DNA of 64,000 nucleotides from Trichoplax sp. H2 (GCA_003344405.1 NOWV01000008.1:620001-684000); one strand, 5' to 3'. Numbered from the stretch's first letter, positions 15,747 through 29,901 are shown. Numbers and translations are program-made. The notes: a model not told the origin generated them from the letters alone.

Positions 15747-16361
15747 AGATGATTGCTAAATTTAAATACAACTACTACAATGTCCCAAAATGATCCTAGA
15801 ATAGTGTCTTCAATATGTAGTCAAGGTTCAAGAAATCACAACAATATTATTCCTTAGGAACAAACATGTTGCTTAGTAAAGTTCCAACGTATTTTATCAA
15901 CAGGCCCTTTCAGCCATTTTGTATTACAACATATTTTATCAACAGGCCCTTGCTGCCATTTTGTATTAAGGACATCTGGAGATGATTGCTAAATTTCAAT
16001 ATCACTACTACAATCTGCCATAATGATTTTCAAATAGTGTCGTCAATATGCAGTCAAGGTTCAAGAAATCACAACAATATTATTCCTTAGGAACAACCAT
16101 GTTGCTGAGTAAAGTTCCAACGTATTTTATCAACAGGCCCTTGCAGCCACTTTGTATTAAGGTCATCTGGAGATGATTGCTAAATTTCAATACCACTACT
16201 ACAATCTGCCATAATGATTTTCAAATAGTGTCGTCAATATGCAGTCAAGGTTCAAGAAATCACAACAATATTATTCCTTAGGAACAACCATGTTGCTGAG
16301 TAAAGTTACAACGTATTTTATCAACAGGCCCTTGCAGCCATTTTGTATTAAGGTCATCTGG
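15747..16361. repeat. Tandem repeat, three copies of a 191-bp unit
   Basis: Three direct copies start at 15747, 15980 and 16171, each opening with agatgattgctaaattt. Copies 2 and 3 are each 191 bp and nearly identical. Copy 1 is more diverged and is 233 bp long because of an internal 42-bp duplication (starts 15885 and 15927) of the segment containing ttatcaacaggccct. The third copy runs straight into non-repetitive, less AT-rich sequence at 16362. No transposase or rRNA-like feature is attached. Confidence 0.92.
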
Positions 16362-16740
16362 GCAATGCTTGCGGGAGTCAAAAGAGCGATCAATCATCCT
16401 GGACGTCGTACCAAACTGCTGTCAGTCGAACAATCGCTTCGGTCGAGCTTTAGAAGTTGATGCGTCATGCCGTGACACTCTTGGATGCCTTCAAGATGAC
16501 AATACGATCCAACCTTCAACCTACTGATGTGAACGGGGACACCAGGAGGCCTGCAAACAATACACTATACGATTGACCTGTTCGTTGTTTCACCCTATCG
16601 ATGCTATTGATGACTGAATCGATTCTAGCGTCAAGCGAAAGATGTCGAACGCAGTTGAGGAAGATAGGGGGAAAAAATATCAGAATGTCCAAAATAATTT
16701 CATGTTCAATTGCTAAACTTGGACGCATTTTACAGGGGGG
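16362..16740. other. Less AT-rich block abutting the 191-bp repeat
   Basis: Composition changes abruptly at the end of the tandem repeat: these 380 bases are clearly richer in G and C than their surroundings and end in a run of six G. Open frames on both strands here (16239-16460 on + and 16516-16728 on -) match no family I recognise. The block could be a remnant of an inserted element carrying the 191-bp repeat as a subterminal array. Confidence 0.4.
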
Positions 16741-19700
16741 ATTCCTTTAGTCTATAGGTAGATTTGAAATCGGTCCTATTTCTGCTTTGTTAACAGAATA
16801 GGAAGAATATTCCATTCACAATATCGACAGACAAAGAGGGTCAAGAAACCGTTTCATAATGGACGCTAATCTGCCATCCATTCTATTCCAATGTATGCGG
16901 AGTAGAACCCCACACTTAATCTTGCTTGCAAGTTCAGTTCAAACATTGTCACTATTTTTAATGGTAGAAGATTGTCACTGCACAGATAGACGCAGATAGT
17001 TTAGGGTACAAGAGTAAATTCATGTCTTAAAGTAAAATAAACAGGAAATTAAAAATTCTTCTTGTATTACTTTTGAGCTACTACTAGCTATTATAGCACA
17101 TAGTGGCATGATTCTACTTGTTCAAAGTCATCAGAAATAGAATTTATTATACCATCATCAGTGAAATGTTTTCTTGACGACTCAAGTGATAGCAGCTATG
17201 CATCTTGCAACAAAGAAAAAATTTTATTTATAGCTGCTAGCAGCATTATCTGGATATATTCAACAACATGCGACAAGATTGATTTCTAATTCTAATGATG
17301 ATCGCTAGTAAATACAATCAGGTCTAGTAGGTTATTATCAGATCGATTCTATTTCAAGACTCTGAGCAATTCATTGAATTTTATTCTCATCACAGGCTAG
17401 AGTAACATCAGCTACAGTAGAAATTGATTATTGTGACTACAGCTACCATATCCATATTAAACTATGACACCATCGTAGACATGGTAGATTGGCGGTAATT
17501 CGACTCATAAGAATAGGAAGGATGAGGAATTATGATTGATATCATTCCTCATGAAATAACGAGAAGGAGATTGATATCGCCGTTATTTATGCAACAAATA
17601 GTAGCCAAAAAATATCGGTCATGATTGGAAATACATGCAGAAGGCACTTGAAATAAGTGAAAGGTATTTCTTTTAAATTTATTATCACAGCTCCCTGACA
17701 AATGCTTTGTAATTTACTTTCAGGCTGTCTACATTTTATGAAAGCTAGTAAGTACACGGAGAAGCTACCTGGAAGCACATTTCCTTGCCTTTCCGCATAC
17801 AATGTTCCAATAGAGGATAAATAATGTAACGGATTGTAAAGTACAAAGAATAGCTGCTAAAAAACATAGTTTTAACGACGATGATTACCAAGAATTTATC
17901 TTTGTTAGTGTCGCTGAGTAGTTATAATCGTATCAGTGAACTAATTTACTTTTAATCAGGATAGTACTACAACTGTTACGAAATTCTAAAACTACGTTAA
18001 TAATTTGCATAAAATTTTAATGACTACAGTCAATTAAATTCCGCCAGTGAAATAATTTAGTTTTGCTAGAAAATAATGTCGACAACAATTAATATTAACC
18101 ATAAATGAGGCACCTATCTACTACAACGGTAAATAATTTCGTCATTTGAATGGTATAAATTAATTGATTGCTATAGCTAGTCAAAGTTTGGTCAATAAGT
18201 TAATTAGTCTTATCGATTTCATACTCGTCAAAAGAACATACCCTATGTTTACTACAAGTAGTAAACCATTTAGGGATTGATTTGTTATTGTTAAACTATT
18301 AAAATGATTAGATGTTATTCATGGTACTTTTCAAAGGAGTTGCGATAATTAATATAAAAGTTGGCTAAATATGTGAGCTTATAGTTTTTAAACTATGAAA
18401 TTAATCTTATCAATTTTCTCCAAATACTCGACAATATCATATCGATGCCAGGCTGCATATTAATAATACGTTTTAGTAGCAATATTAAAGTCTATTTCAC
18501 AGCTCGTGTACAAGATATCAGCAAATTATATTCTATCAAATATTTTAGCTATAGTACAACATCAGTGCAGCAGTTTAACCCATAAATTAAAGGAATTGGA
18601 TGCATGAACGCAGAATTATTGCCGAAACTACAATCACAAATAAACAAAGCTACAAGAAAATATTATAACAGACTAAATCAATATGACGACTTCTATATTT
18701 GTATGACCAACCGAGATAGCTACATCGATCATGCAACGATCATCTTTTGGTTAATTTCGATACAAGCTGATGTTGGTTAAAAGTTTGTGGTGCGTGCTAT
18801 ATGGATTTAAGTCAAACTACACTCGGCTATAGTGGCTAAAAGAATCCATCTGACCAATACAGTAGTTAAAATGTATTGATTAGTTAAATAGTGTAACGAG
18901 GTAGAGAACATAGATTTTAATAGCATTGCAACAAGTAGATAACAATCGAAGTAACAAGGGGAACACTATCTCTTTATACTTATTTTTAGATTCAACTCTA
19001 TAAGAATTCCTAAGTATAATTATTTCTTAATGTTATTTTACTATTCATGTTTTTATGAACAACCGAAATGATCTTCATTCACAAAGACTAATATGTGGCA
19101 CAACTAGATTGTTTAATGCTGTAGTTGCACTCGCGTAATCACTCTCAACAGGGAAGTAATAATTCCCAATAGGAAAGAGGAATGTTACCCTGAGGTAAAA
19201 ATTCTAAAAATACTTTCAAAAGAAAATAATCGATGTTTGATGTTGATAATAAGATATAAAATGGATGAAATCTATTTCATAACAGTAATAACTCGTCCAT
19301 GATTGACTTAAATGGATGGGTTTAGCCTGTCAATATGCTCACCATGACTTCTATCTGTTTACGACCTTAAGGTAAATTAATTAGATTACAGGAACAATTT
19401 GATAGTGGGATGACGGTGATATGATTGATATTTGTTAACGGATAGATAAATTATCACTAACAAATTAATGACCAAAAATCCTAACAATTACGCCTAACTG
19501 AACACTATATTTACTCGAACCAAAGCGTAGGTTATATCGATCTCTCATAAATTAAACTCCTTCCTTGTTATTTAGACTAACATATTTTAAGAAAAAAATG
19601 AAAAGTAGCTTTCAGATATACTTGAATTACGGTTTTTACTATTGGCAATTTTTAGAATATTAGAGAAAAGTTATGTTATTATTTAATTAGGAAAAATAAC

Positions 19701-22700
19701 AAGCAATTGCAATAACGTAGTACGTACCGTACCGGTGATCGATTTACAGTAATAGAGCGCCTACGTGGAAAATTATCAATCTACGTTTATAGCCTATTAT
19801 ACGTTGAAGTTTTATACTGCAGTAGTAATTACAAATTTAACCTTCGGGTTACAGTAATAACACAAATTAAACTACGTAGAATTAATTAATAATGTAGGTG
19901 TCGTATGAAAGAATAACGGAGATTTTATAAGCTAAAATAGCAAAAAATACATAGATTAATTGACAAATATCAAAAATACTGTTCGAAATACAGTAGAAGC
20001 ACTACTAGGCATGGTATATCTAACCAATCTCTACTATAAAAAGTAAAGCAAACAGCTTTTTGTCTGATTCATGATTAAAGAAGATAAGAGAACGCTATAA
20101 TATAGTATACGAGTTCGTAGTTTACAATATATAAAGGATCAATTTTGAGCTGTGTACTATGTTAAGCTGTTTATATTACTTTTTGATAGTGTCCGATGGT
20201 CATTATGATAGAACAAGGGTTAGAATAACCCTATAGTTAAAATAATAATAATAGGATTAACAATTGAAATGATCTACTATATCGTTACTTATTCCGCTAC
20301 AGTAATACAGATACAATGAATGCGTAGTGATCCAAAAAGAAAATTCAATAATCATCCACCACTTTTGCTACTGTATATGATCAGAATTAACAATATATGA
20401 TAATCTTATCTTAGAATGGTGGTTAGGATTAATCAAATAGAATTAATCTTATCGATAAATTAGAAGTAATGGTGTAGTTAAACAAAAGATGATATAAAAA
20501 TTTTCCTTTTATCGAGTTAAATGGAGTCAAATCGGCGCATCGAATAAATCTTAATAATTTGAAGTTAAACAGTTATTGTTTTACGTTAGTGCCATCACAA
20601 TCATTTTTTCTAGGTTATTTACTAATAATTAATCATAGCGATTTATATTTTACCTTAATTGTCTATCGATAATTTAAGTTATGCTGAATAAAGTTATTTA
20701 GATAATCACCCCCATCGATAGCATGAATGCCCGGTAGATTCAATCACGTCACGTTATTATTTTATTAATATGTATTATTTGACCAACTGGAAAATTTTCA
20801 TCTGCTGTACTTGACACAATTTCTATTTTGGGGGGATTCTGTATCTTTCTTTCAGCCATCTTTGTCTCTACATAAGACTACCCATAATTATAAATCTCCT
20901 CAATGATAAATGACAAAAACTCGGCTGGTTGCCTTGAATGTAGAACGTGTTTAAATAAAAACATTCTTTCTATTGCTATTGAATTTGAGGAATATTGCTG
21001 CATAGCAAGTAAGAATAGCTACTTGATTGTGAGAAATTACTTACAATAATTGTTTAGCTGTGAACGATTCTTCTAATTTATTTAACTAGACGATGAAGAA
21101 CTGTATTCATTGGCAGATCACAGAACTTATTTTCTAAAAAATGTGCATTGATCTATGATCTCCAATAACCACTAAAAGTAACGTGTTGTCTCTCCATTTT
21201 TATATTTTAGTTACACAATTACTTCAGTGAGAATTGACTCGATTCTGATTAAATTCAATGTTATTTCCCCCAAATTTCAACTCATCCTGGGTAATGTTGA
21301 CCATATAAATTTACACCTTACGTGTTTGACTATTGTTGACTTATTAGAAGTTAATTTTTCTTCTTTTTCAAGTACATTATCGACTTGGATAATTAATTGA
21401 TTGATATAACATTACCCAAGGTCGTAAAGGATAAATGACTAGAGGTACCGTATCAAATGTCGACAATATCATCATCTTCGCAGATTGAAATCAGACATTG
21501 TCTCTAAATTTTATGAATTACATTGATCTAATAAAAATAATGTCAAGCGTATTTTACAACATCAAACAATAACTTCTACCATTAATACGACCAAATTGCA
21601 TATAGAATAATATTACAAATAAGATGAAGAAATAGATGACATCATCCAAATTAATAGTGTAGCTATTGATTTCATCACTATTGGGCTCAATTGACACCAT
21701 TTGTTAAAATAAACTACAGGGGACCCCTGATATAACCTGTCAAAAATATATTCACTTGTTTTTACTATTTCAAACTATTCATCAACATTCAATTGCAGTA
21801 AAAAAACACAGAAAAAATCTTATTCAATTTTATAACCGACTCAGAAATAAATTACTGAAGTATACTCATCCAATATAATACGATTACGCTGATTTGAATT
21901 ATAGCATTATCACCTTATGCTAATTTAAAGGCTTGATTAACTTAATGCAGATCAATCGTTCACTATTGTTGTCACTCGTTACTGTCATTTGGATAATAAT
22001 CCGTTTCCAATAATTTTCTTTAACTTGATCTCTTCCTGTTATGTTTTCGCCAATATATTAACTCAGTTTATTTCATTCCTTATTGAATTATCATTTTATC
22101 TCTCATAGGGGTATTTCTAATAATTTTACTGACATTTGTTTTGGTTATCATTTTACGTATAGTTATATACGTGCTTGTGATGTAAAAAATATGATGACGA
22201 GAAGTTAGAGGAGGTACTACTTTAAACGTCGAGTGAATCATTCGTTCAATTTTTTGGAGGCTACTTGCTGTCCTCAACATCTATCGTATAAATATAGATA
22301 TACTCTATTAGTCTAAATCTTACCGTAAATGATTCTTATTTGATGCAGTATTAGTATTCAAAGTTTGGTAGATTATAGAGGAGGAGCAATAATTTTAATC
22401 ATGACTGACATTTTAGCCGATCAATTTTGAATAATTTGTTTAAATCGTATAGAGCAATTATGAAGTTAATCTACTTGTCGAAGTTTCTTATTCATTACTG
22501 CCGTAACAATCACAGTTTAGTCGAATTCAGAAAGTAATCTATCTAAACAGATGTTTCTTCCTTAATTTTCAAACAAGAAGTCAATATATGCCCTTGTTAT
22601 GCCTCTAATATAACTATTATAATGGGGCTGTTACTAGGAATACAAGCCTCAATAAGAAAGTTGATTCCATAAAATTGATATGAAACAAATGGCTGCGATC

Positions 22701-25600
22701 AATATACAGCCAATTTGACTTCATTAGCCTATAATTTCATCATCTTGATCTATCTGTCAACAAAATGTAACAGATGACGAGTATTATAGTCATTGTTTGT
22801 GGATATAAATCAAACAAAGTTTATCTATTACCATTTTTTTTGCTATGCTGTTCATTTAGATAATACCTCTGCCATTAATTAACGGATTGTTTTTCGTATT
22901 GATTCTAAATCAAGATCAGGTTGATCAAATAATGACAAATTTTAATATTAAAGAAAATTGTGTACTTTAGAATGTAAACTAGACGTGCTATTTTCTTTTA
23001 CGTTTATTAGCGTCTACGTAAACGTTTTATTCTCTGTCTCAAATTTTTTACGTGCTGTACTCTTTTATGCTTTCTTCATTTAAAGAAACTTAATGTGATA
23101 TTAATGAAAAGTTAAACAAACAATAACGATAATAAGAAGGATAAAGTTACATTTTAAATTTATCTTCGATTGATAAAAAAGTAGTTAATACAATTGATTA
23201 TTGAAAGATTATTATAACTCGATAGAAGGTATTTGTGATGAGTTAATTTTAGGTTGAACAGGAAGGAAGAGGATATTGATTAGAGAATACTTCAGCTGAG
23301 ATTAGTTTGAAGATGACATTGATCATCATTAATTCAATTCAAATAGATTTAACTGAGTTTTAATTGAACCTATTTATTATCATTGAGATGTAAGATAAAA
23401 AATAGAAAATAACAATCACGTCTGAATGATAGTCAAAAATCTACATAGCCTCTAGTTATTTAATTGAATTGAATATGAAATCATTTAATATACTGTAAAG
23501 CACTATATCATGTTGATGGGGGCCGACCAAGTAGTTACTTAAGGTTAGTATTTTATCTTGCAATAGTATTAATAGAATATTGGTAACGGCGGATTTAAAA
23601 GGGTGATAGCTTTCGTCATGATGATTTCTAAAGAGCTTTTTGAACACCTTAAACAGTTTTATATAGTAATAAAGACATTAAAGCAGCAGAAGAATGAGAG
23701 AAAATGAGAAGATATTAAATTATCTATAGCGATTGAATAACACTTTATTCTCTTTCTTGTTACGGTATGCAATTAAGAAAAATGCAAGATACTTCGATAT
23801 CCAATCAAATATCCATGGTGATGACTTATTAAACTATAATATCCGTAGTTAATCAAAAGATACAGGTATGATGGCTAATCTTGATTCCTTTTAGAACCTT
23901 CTTCAAAGGGGAACTACGTGTCACAATATCCTCAATTTTAAAATATCATTCTTCATTTTAATAGACATCCTTGGCATGTAATACTATCATTTGTTAGCTT
24001 GTCTTACCAAACTGATATAAAATTTCAAATTTTCTACATCTATCAATCAATCAATTAATCAATCAATCGCCCATTAAGAAATAAAAATATATTTAATATC
24101 ATCTTGATTACCTTATAACTAATCATTTCCATTATCTAGACGCTATTTCAATAAAAACTTAATTATCCATCTAAACTATTATCATTGATTTGGGGGTATA
24201 TATTCATAAATATTTTAAATAGAAAAATATCAACGATTTTGGTGGTAAGATTCTTTTCGACCATTAGGCTAATAATCATCGCAATTATTGATTGCTAAGA
24301 AGCGAGTGATTTACTTCTCGGTCATCTTTACATTTATTTAATATCTTGAGAACTTATTAAAGCATTGATATCTTCTAATAGCGATCGTTTATGAAGTTAT
24401 TTAACTAGTATTGATAGATGTCAGAGTTTAAGAAACATGATTTTTGAATCAATGTATGTTTTTATATCGATTTTGTTATATAATTACCATTAACTTATTA
24501 ATCAACCTGATCAGTGCATCATATCAATTCCATCTGTGTTAGTATATTGTCAAGAAGGGTATAAATAATAACAACAAGAACAAAAACACAAAAAGACTTT
24601 ATTATCATTGATTGAGAAGCTAAGACAAGGAGGTAAGTGTCTAAAAATATGCAACATAAGAAAACAAGTATTGATTTTCTTCTCTTATTTAAAAACGTTT
24701 CAATGATATTTGTGTTATTACCATCAAATTCTTTATACGAGATTAGAAATACAGTTAGTGTGCAAATGAATAGAGGTTGTCCTTAATGAAAAAAAGGATG
24801 GCATGAAAATGAATGAGTAAAAGTCACTTAGTCATTCTGTACAGAGTGCAAGAAATAAAGGAAATCATAAGATAAGCTTATATCAATATCTACTTTATCC
24901 ATAAAGTAGTTACCCGTTCGTGATGCATGACTGAGAAATAAAACATTAAGACGCGAACAGAGATTGTTTCATTGAATTATAGTTCTCTAAATATATCATT
25001 ATCTTCTTTTTTTTAATTTAGGTATTAATTTTGTCATCTAATTGCATAAGATAAACTTTATCTGATAAATCTTCCAATAGAGTAAGAAAATGTCGATTTC
25101 ACTTAAAATTAACATCAATTAATAATGTCAGCGATTAGATCCCTATGACATCTTTCTATTTTATAATTTTGTATTTTCAACCCGACTAATTCTAAAATTA
25201 GTTTTAAATGATTTGATTTCATTACATATCATAGGGAGAATAAACAAGATGAGTACTGTTGTATGTTTTGATGACAATCCAAGAGGGAAGTAAATTGATA
25301 ACCGACGCAGTTATAATGAGTAGATTAATGATGTCCATATTGAAATTTTATCGATCGCCAATCGCCTTGTTGATACAATTCGATCACCCCTGCATGATAT
25401 TTTAAAATCAAATCTTGTCTTGTCTTTACATACACGTCATTGAAGTTGGGAAATAACTACGTTAATAAACTCCAACAATAGTCCATTAAAATCAGTTAAG
25501 ATGATTAGGTCATGATCAAAGACAAATGTTCTTCCGTAACAATAATAGTCCAAGTAGTAGTTTGATAAAGTATAGAATATAATCGCAGCAAGGGCTCAAC
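16741..25600. other. Gene-poor AT-rich region
   Basis: About 8.9 kb hold no recognisable exon, RNA gene or transposon. Open frames of 63-71 codons at 17587-17802, 22080-22280 and 23456-23647 (all -) look like chance. A degenerate ATCA microsatellite lies near 24042. The region lies upstream of FoxG, so distal regulatory DNA is possible, but nothing in the sequence shows it directly. Confidence 0.5.
24042..24069. repeat. (ATCA)n microsatellite
   Basis: A tetranucleotide run of about seven units has one ATTA interruption. It lies in the gene-poor region upstream of FoxG. Confidence 0.8.
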
Positions 25601-25653
25601 ATCCAGCTGTTTAGATTAAAACACCGTTGGTGGTTGATTGGCAACACGACATC

Positions 25654-25869
25654 ATGCATAATAGCAATTCAGGTACTTATATGAGGATTATTTTATTCTC
25701 TGTTGGACTCATCATGATGATTGTTTTCGTATATCAAGTTAGTTCCAACAAATACTACCGGTTTATTAAGCATAAAAAGGAGAAAAAAATGAAAAGCCAT
25801 GAAGAGTGTACAGTAACAGATAGAAAAATAAAATTAGAAGTATCTGATTTTATGCTGATCTATTTGTAA
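25654..25869 (+). CDS. Possible small single-pass membrane protein (unverified ORF)
   Basis: This is an unrecognised 71-codon frame starting at ATG 25654 and ending in TAA. After about 10 residues it has one hydrophobic stretch (RIILFSVGLIMMIVFVYQV), followed by a strongly basic juxtamembrane segment (FIKHKKEKKMK). That order fits a single-pass protein with a cytoplasmic basic side. The frame stays open upstream to about 25627, and a tttag sits nearby, so it could instead be the last exon of a longer gene. No homologue is recognised and codon choice does not separate it from background. Chance occurrence is the main alternative. Confidence 0.25.
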   Translation: MHNSNSGTYMRIILFSVGLIMMIVFVYQVSSNKYYRFIKHKKEKKMKSHEECTVTDRKIKLEVSDFMLIYL

Positions 25870-28599
25870 AGATATGCATCTAATACGACAGCCATATTTC
25901 CTTTATAATTTTTGATTTCCTCTATACTTTTTATTCTATGTGTCTATATGTACGCATATGCATACATATAAACAAATATCTATTTTTTTATCCCCTATTC
26001 TCGTATTGTCCTCTATCATAATTTGTTATTATTAGCTATTGACTCGAGAGTTACACAACTTTACTTATTGGATTGAATAAAATGTGCTGTTGAAAATCGA
26101 TTAATTGAATCAATATTTTTCTTCCTTCTCTGTCTTTACCGTTGCTTTGACTAACTTAATTTGATAAAGTTAATATCTTTATTTTGATAGCCTAATGTTG
26201 TACTACACTATTTACGTTGATTTTAACTATATTGTCGTTTTCTATCTAGAAATAGATGGAAATTGATTCCATTTAGGTAGATATTATGTCGTGCTATTTG
26301 CTTGTTGCTAATTTAATTCAATGTAGTCTGATTTCTAAGACAATCGTCCAAAATCTCGACAGGTTTTCTCCTTGTCTTTCTTTGGTGGTACACTACTCTA
26401 TCTTTGATTTATTATCCCTGTCACGATGATATAACGTAGATAGAGGTAAAATAAAATAATCGAATTAAGAAAGAATGACAAATACAATTAAATAGAATAA
26501 AAGAAGGGTACACCAAAGTGAATCACCTGGCCTACAGTGTGGTTTATAGTATTATCAATGATAGAGTAAGCAAACAATACAGTGTAGAATCAAATTAGTT
26601 GAAAGAATTCTCTAATGCCCACCTAGCTTTTTGAACCCTTAGTCCTTATCTCTTTAGCGTAATTTTTAGTTTAGCTATGAAAGGATAATAAAAGAAAAGG
26701 TATAAAAGACAGGTTCTAAATTCTATTGAAATACGTGTGAGAGAATGAAAGAATAGAAATCAGTTAGCAGGAGGTGTGGGTGGTAGTTATCGGCAGGAGA
26801 TAGAATAATGCAACTTTTAAAAATATAAGCAAGTTAATTGAATAGCCAATTCTATTTTTTGTTGGCATCAATACGCACATGTTGTACGTCAATTTGATAG
26901 ATGGTTATATAATTCCAACGTACAGTTCAAATTCTTTCATTTACTCAATCACTTCTTGTGATCAGAATCATTTCTAAATCTTTTAACTCTTGGGCTCGCT
27001 CTCTATGGACAGTTCTTCTAGCGTTGCAACAACAATATTAGCCATAGCTTGACTTCTTCTTTGACTTTAATTATACATAATTTTGCCTAATTTCTGTTCA
27101 TTTGAAAATTTTTTTTGACGATCCTATTGGCATTGGTTCGCTATCTATCGTACTACATATCGATTTTGTCAACTGTAATTAAACATTTAACAACATTCTA
27201 TTTCGATCAATTAGATCATTACACATACTGTTTTAAATACGAAAATTACCTTTATCGTTGTGCTGTAAAATTTACCGATCGGTAACTATCCACTAGACGC
27301 TTTAATACCTCTTTCTGCTTTGGAGGCGATAATATACAGAAACGAAAAAGATTTGGAAAAAAATAAAAATTGATTGCTTTCTCGCAAACCCATCGAAGTA
27401 TTCAAATTAACACAAGGTAAAAAATGACTACATTTACGCGTGACTTGAATATCGTAAATTGTTTATCTTATCGTATCTATATTTATGCCGTTATGGTAGT
27501 TTTTTTCTTTTATCTATCAAAATTAATTTATCTATTTTTTTAATTCTATAATAAATCATTGATGTAATTGCGCCAATGATAATAATGAGTATTTTAACAC
27601 GATCGACTTGTTTTTTATTGATATTGCGTTAATATTGATATTAGCGGGTTGAATAATAACTAATTTTAACCTAATTTTAGGTTCGGTCATGAAGTAGTGT
27701 AGTCATTGTAGTAGTGTTGGCCCAAAATATCATTGGCAAATAGTATTGTAGTTCATGATAGGATTGAAATCGTAAATTCCATCGCATTACGGTCTATACT
27801 TGTATTCTTGTTACTTGCCACTTCATAATTTTAAAAGTACGATGAGAAGCAATTAAAATTGAAGAATATCGGCTTAACGTTAGCTCAAACTCCATTGATT
27901 TATTATCTTATTAGCTCATCCTATTTAACTATAGATAACAAAGTCGATACTATTTGTATTGATTGATCATTTGAACAATACAGTAGTGAAGGAGAAGGAA
28001 GATCCATTTAATAGCAAGTGATACTTTCGGTCTGTTGTTAGTTTACGTATTCAATGTTAATTATGTTAATGAGAATAAGCGCTACATATTATTTCCAATC
28101 AAGAACTAGTTATCGATAGGTGAAAAGTATGAGGAATATAGACTCTAACATAAACCCGTACTAGGACTACTGCACTTTACATTTAATTGAAATTTTAGGT
28201 TTGAATTTTGTTATTCAAACTCTTTCACATGTATAGAAAAATACTATAGCAAAATTTTCACTTTCAATCAATTTAAAGTTATGGTACATTGTTTACTATA
28301 TAGGATTACTATCACGTTTTATTATTTTTAAATTTCTTTTACCGTATCTTCTTTTGTCTTGTTCGTGTTCACCTTTTGCTGTATCGATAGGATATTTTAT
28401 GAACAAGCTAATCGGCTTGGACCCATTGAATATAGACATGTGTATTGTGACAGATGTATGATATCTGATAGCTTATTTACTACAGTATTTACTGCACTTT
28501 CGCAATCTTCGACTTTTACTAATAAGGAACGTTCTCTATCTTTATATCTTGATCTATGTAGCTTTTCACTAGACGCAAGAGTGAAAAAAAATTTCCAGT
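25870..28599. other. Upstream flank and probable 5' UTR/promoter of FoxG
   Basis: This is 2.7 kb of AT-rich DNA leading to the FoxG start. A frame from 28359 to 28616 overlaps the FoxG ATG in another frame, but it has no ATG at its beginning and no known match, so I leave it out as a gene. An acceptor-like atttccag ends two bases before the FoxG ATG, so a separate non-coding 5' exon further upstream is possible. No clear TATA box or initiator stands out against the AT background. Confidence 0.4.
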
Positions 28600-29901
28600 A
28601 TGGTTATTGTAGTTGAAAATAATCCTAACCCATCAATCAATACTTTATCTAATCGTCATAATGATCAACGACGTCAGCAACAACAGCAAACAGATCCGGT
28701 GACACAACTTGTAAAAAAGAAAAGATTTAATATTGAAATTGAAGAAGATGATGATGAAACTATTGAAGATGAGCATCCGCTTTGTGATAAGATATCAAAT
28801 CATGATAGCCGAATTAGAATGATGGAAAATCATCAGCGACAAGTTGGCAATAAAACCAAAGTTAGCGCCGAAAACGATAGCAATGTCGATCCCGATGATA
28901 AATTAATAGATGATGCGGCTAGTAGTACAAGTCAAAACAACGACAGTAATAGTAATAACAAAAATGCTAAAGGAATTATCCGCAACGAATTTGGTGAGAA
29001 ACCGCCTTATTCCTATAATGCCTTAATTATGATGGCAATTCGCAATTCAAGCGAGAAACGTTTAACCCTTAATGGTATATACGAATTCATCATGAAAAAT
29101 TTTCCTTTCTATCGTGAGAATAAGCAAGGTTGGCAAAATTCCATTCGGCATAACCTTAGCTTAAATAAATGTTTCATTAAGGTACCACGAAGTTACGATG
29201 ACCCTGGCAAAGGAAACTACTGGATGTTAGATCCTTCAAGTGAAGATATGTATATCGGTGGTACATCAGGTAAACTACGACGCCGATCATCTAGTCGCCG
29301 TATGAGAACATTCGCTCATTCACCAGTATCTGCAATGGCTGACTATTTGCAATACGGTGCTGCTGGTCTTTCTACTCTATCCCGATCTCCGTATTGGCCT
29401 GGTTTACATTCCGCTTATTCATCACGTATTTGTAGTCCAGCAGTTTATCCTACACATACGCCAACATCTCATCATCCTAACCAACACCTTACATCATCTC
29501 CATACCCAGGCTATCCACCTAATCCGGCACATCATCATCGTGTTGCAGCAGCTGCTCTGCTGGCACCTTCATCAGTTCCGTCAATCCAATCACCAGCGGT
29601 TTATTCTCACTACTCTCATCCCATGATTAATTCATCTGTTATGGCAACTCCCAACTTAACTAAATCAAATAACGAGTTACCAGTTGACAGATTAATTTCT
29701 GTTGGCTCGTCTGCTGTAGTTAAACCTTCCAGTTTAGCTTACAATCAAAGCGCAAGCCCATCATTAATGGCAGGCACACCGCCAAAATATAGCCTGCAAA
29801 TTCCACCAGTTTATCCATACCCATCGTCCTTACCTATGAAAGATATATTAGCTGCTACAAATGATCATCGTTTTAGTGATCGTAGCTACATGCTACAATA
29901 A
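28600..29901 (+). CDS. FoxG: Forkhead transcription factor, FoxG family
   Basis: A 433-residue forkhead DNA-binding regulator in one exon. The forkhead domain spans about residues 133-228: it opens with [15 protein letters not shown], carries the recognition helix [12 protein letters not shown] (178-189), and ends in wing 2 with [15 protein letters not shown] and [11 protein letters not shown], which is diagnostic of FoxG. Outside the domain, the YWP tripeptide (265-267) and VDRL (362-365) match motifs C-terminal to the forkhead of vertebrate FOXG1; the YWP region is linked there to Groucho/TLE repression. The N-terminus has a PSINTL stretch resembling vertebrate SINSL, then polyQ and acidic tracts. 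The C-terminal third is rich in Pro, Ser, His and Tyr. ATG 28600 is the first Met after an in-frame TGA at 28582, so the start is well supported unless a 5' coding exon exists. The gene stands alone between two gene-poor stretches. Confidence 0.95.
   Translation: MVIVVENNPNPSINTLSNRHNDQRRQQQQQTDPVTQLVKKKRFNIEIEEDDDETIEDEHPLCDKISNHDSRIRMMENHQRQVGNKTKVSAENDSNVDPDDKLIDDAASSTSQNNDSNSNNKNAKGIIRNEFGEKPPYSYNALIMMAIRNSSEKRLTLNGIYEFIMKNFPFYRENKQGWQNSIRHNLSLNKCFIKVPRSYDDPGKGNYWMLDPSSEDMYIGGTSGKLRRRSSSRRMRTFAHSPVSAMADYLQYGAAGLSTLSRSPYWPGLHSAYSSRICSPAVYPTHTPTSHHPNQHLTSSPYPGYPPNPAHHHRVAAAALLAPSSVPSIQSPAVYSHYSHPMINSSVMATPNLTKSNNELPVDRLISVGSSAVVKPSSLAYNQSASPSLMAGTPPKYSLQIPPVYPYPSSLPMKDILAATNDHRFSDRSYMLQ

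Noticed and set aside
28359-28616. Frame overlapping the FoxG start
   Set aside because: It has no ATG at its beginning and no family match, and overlaps the FoxG ATG in another frame. It is most likely UTR sequence.
29357-29626. Plus-strand frame inside FoxG
   Set aside because: It is an alternative-frame shadow caused by biased His/Pro/Ser codons in the FoxG C-terminal region.
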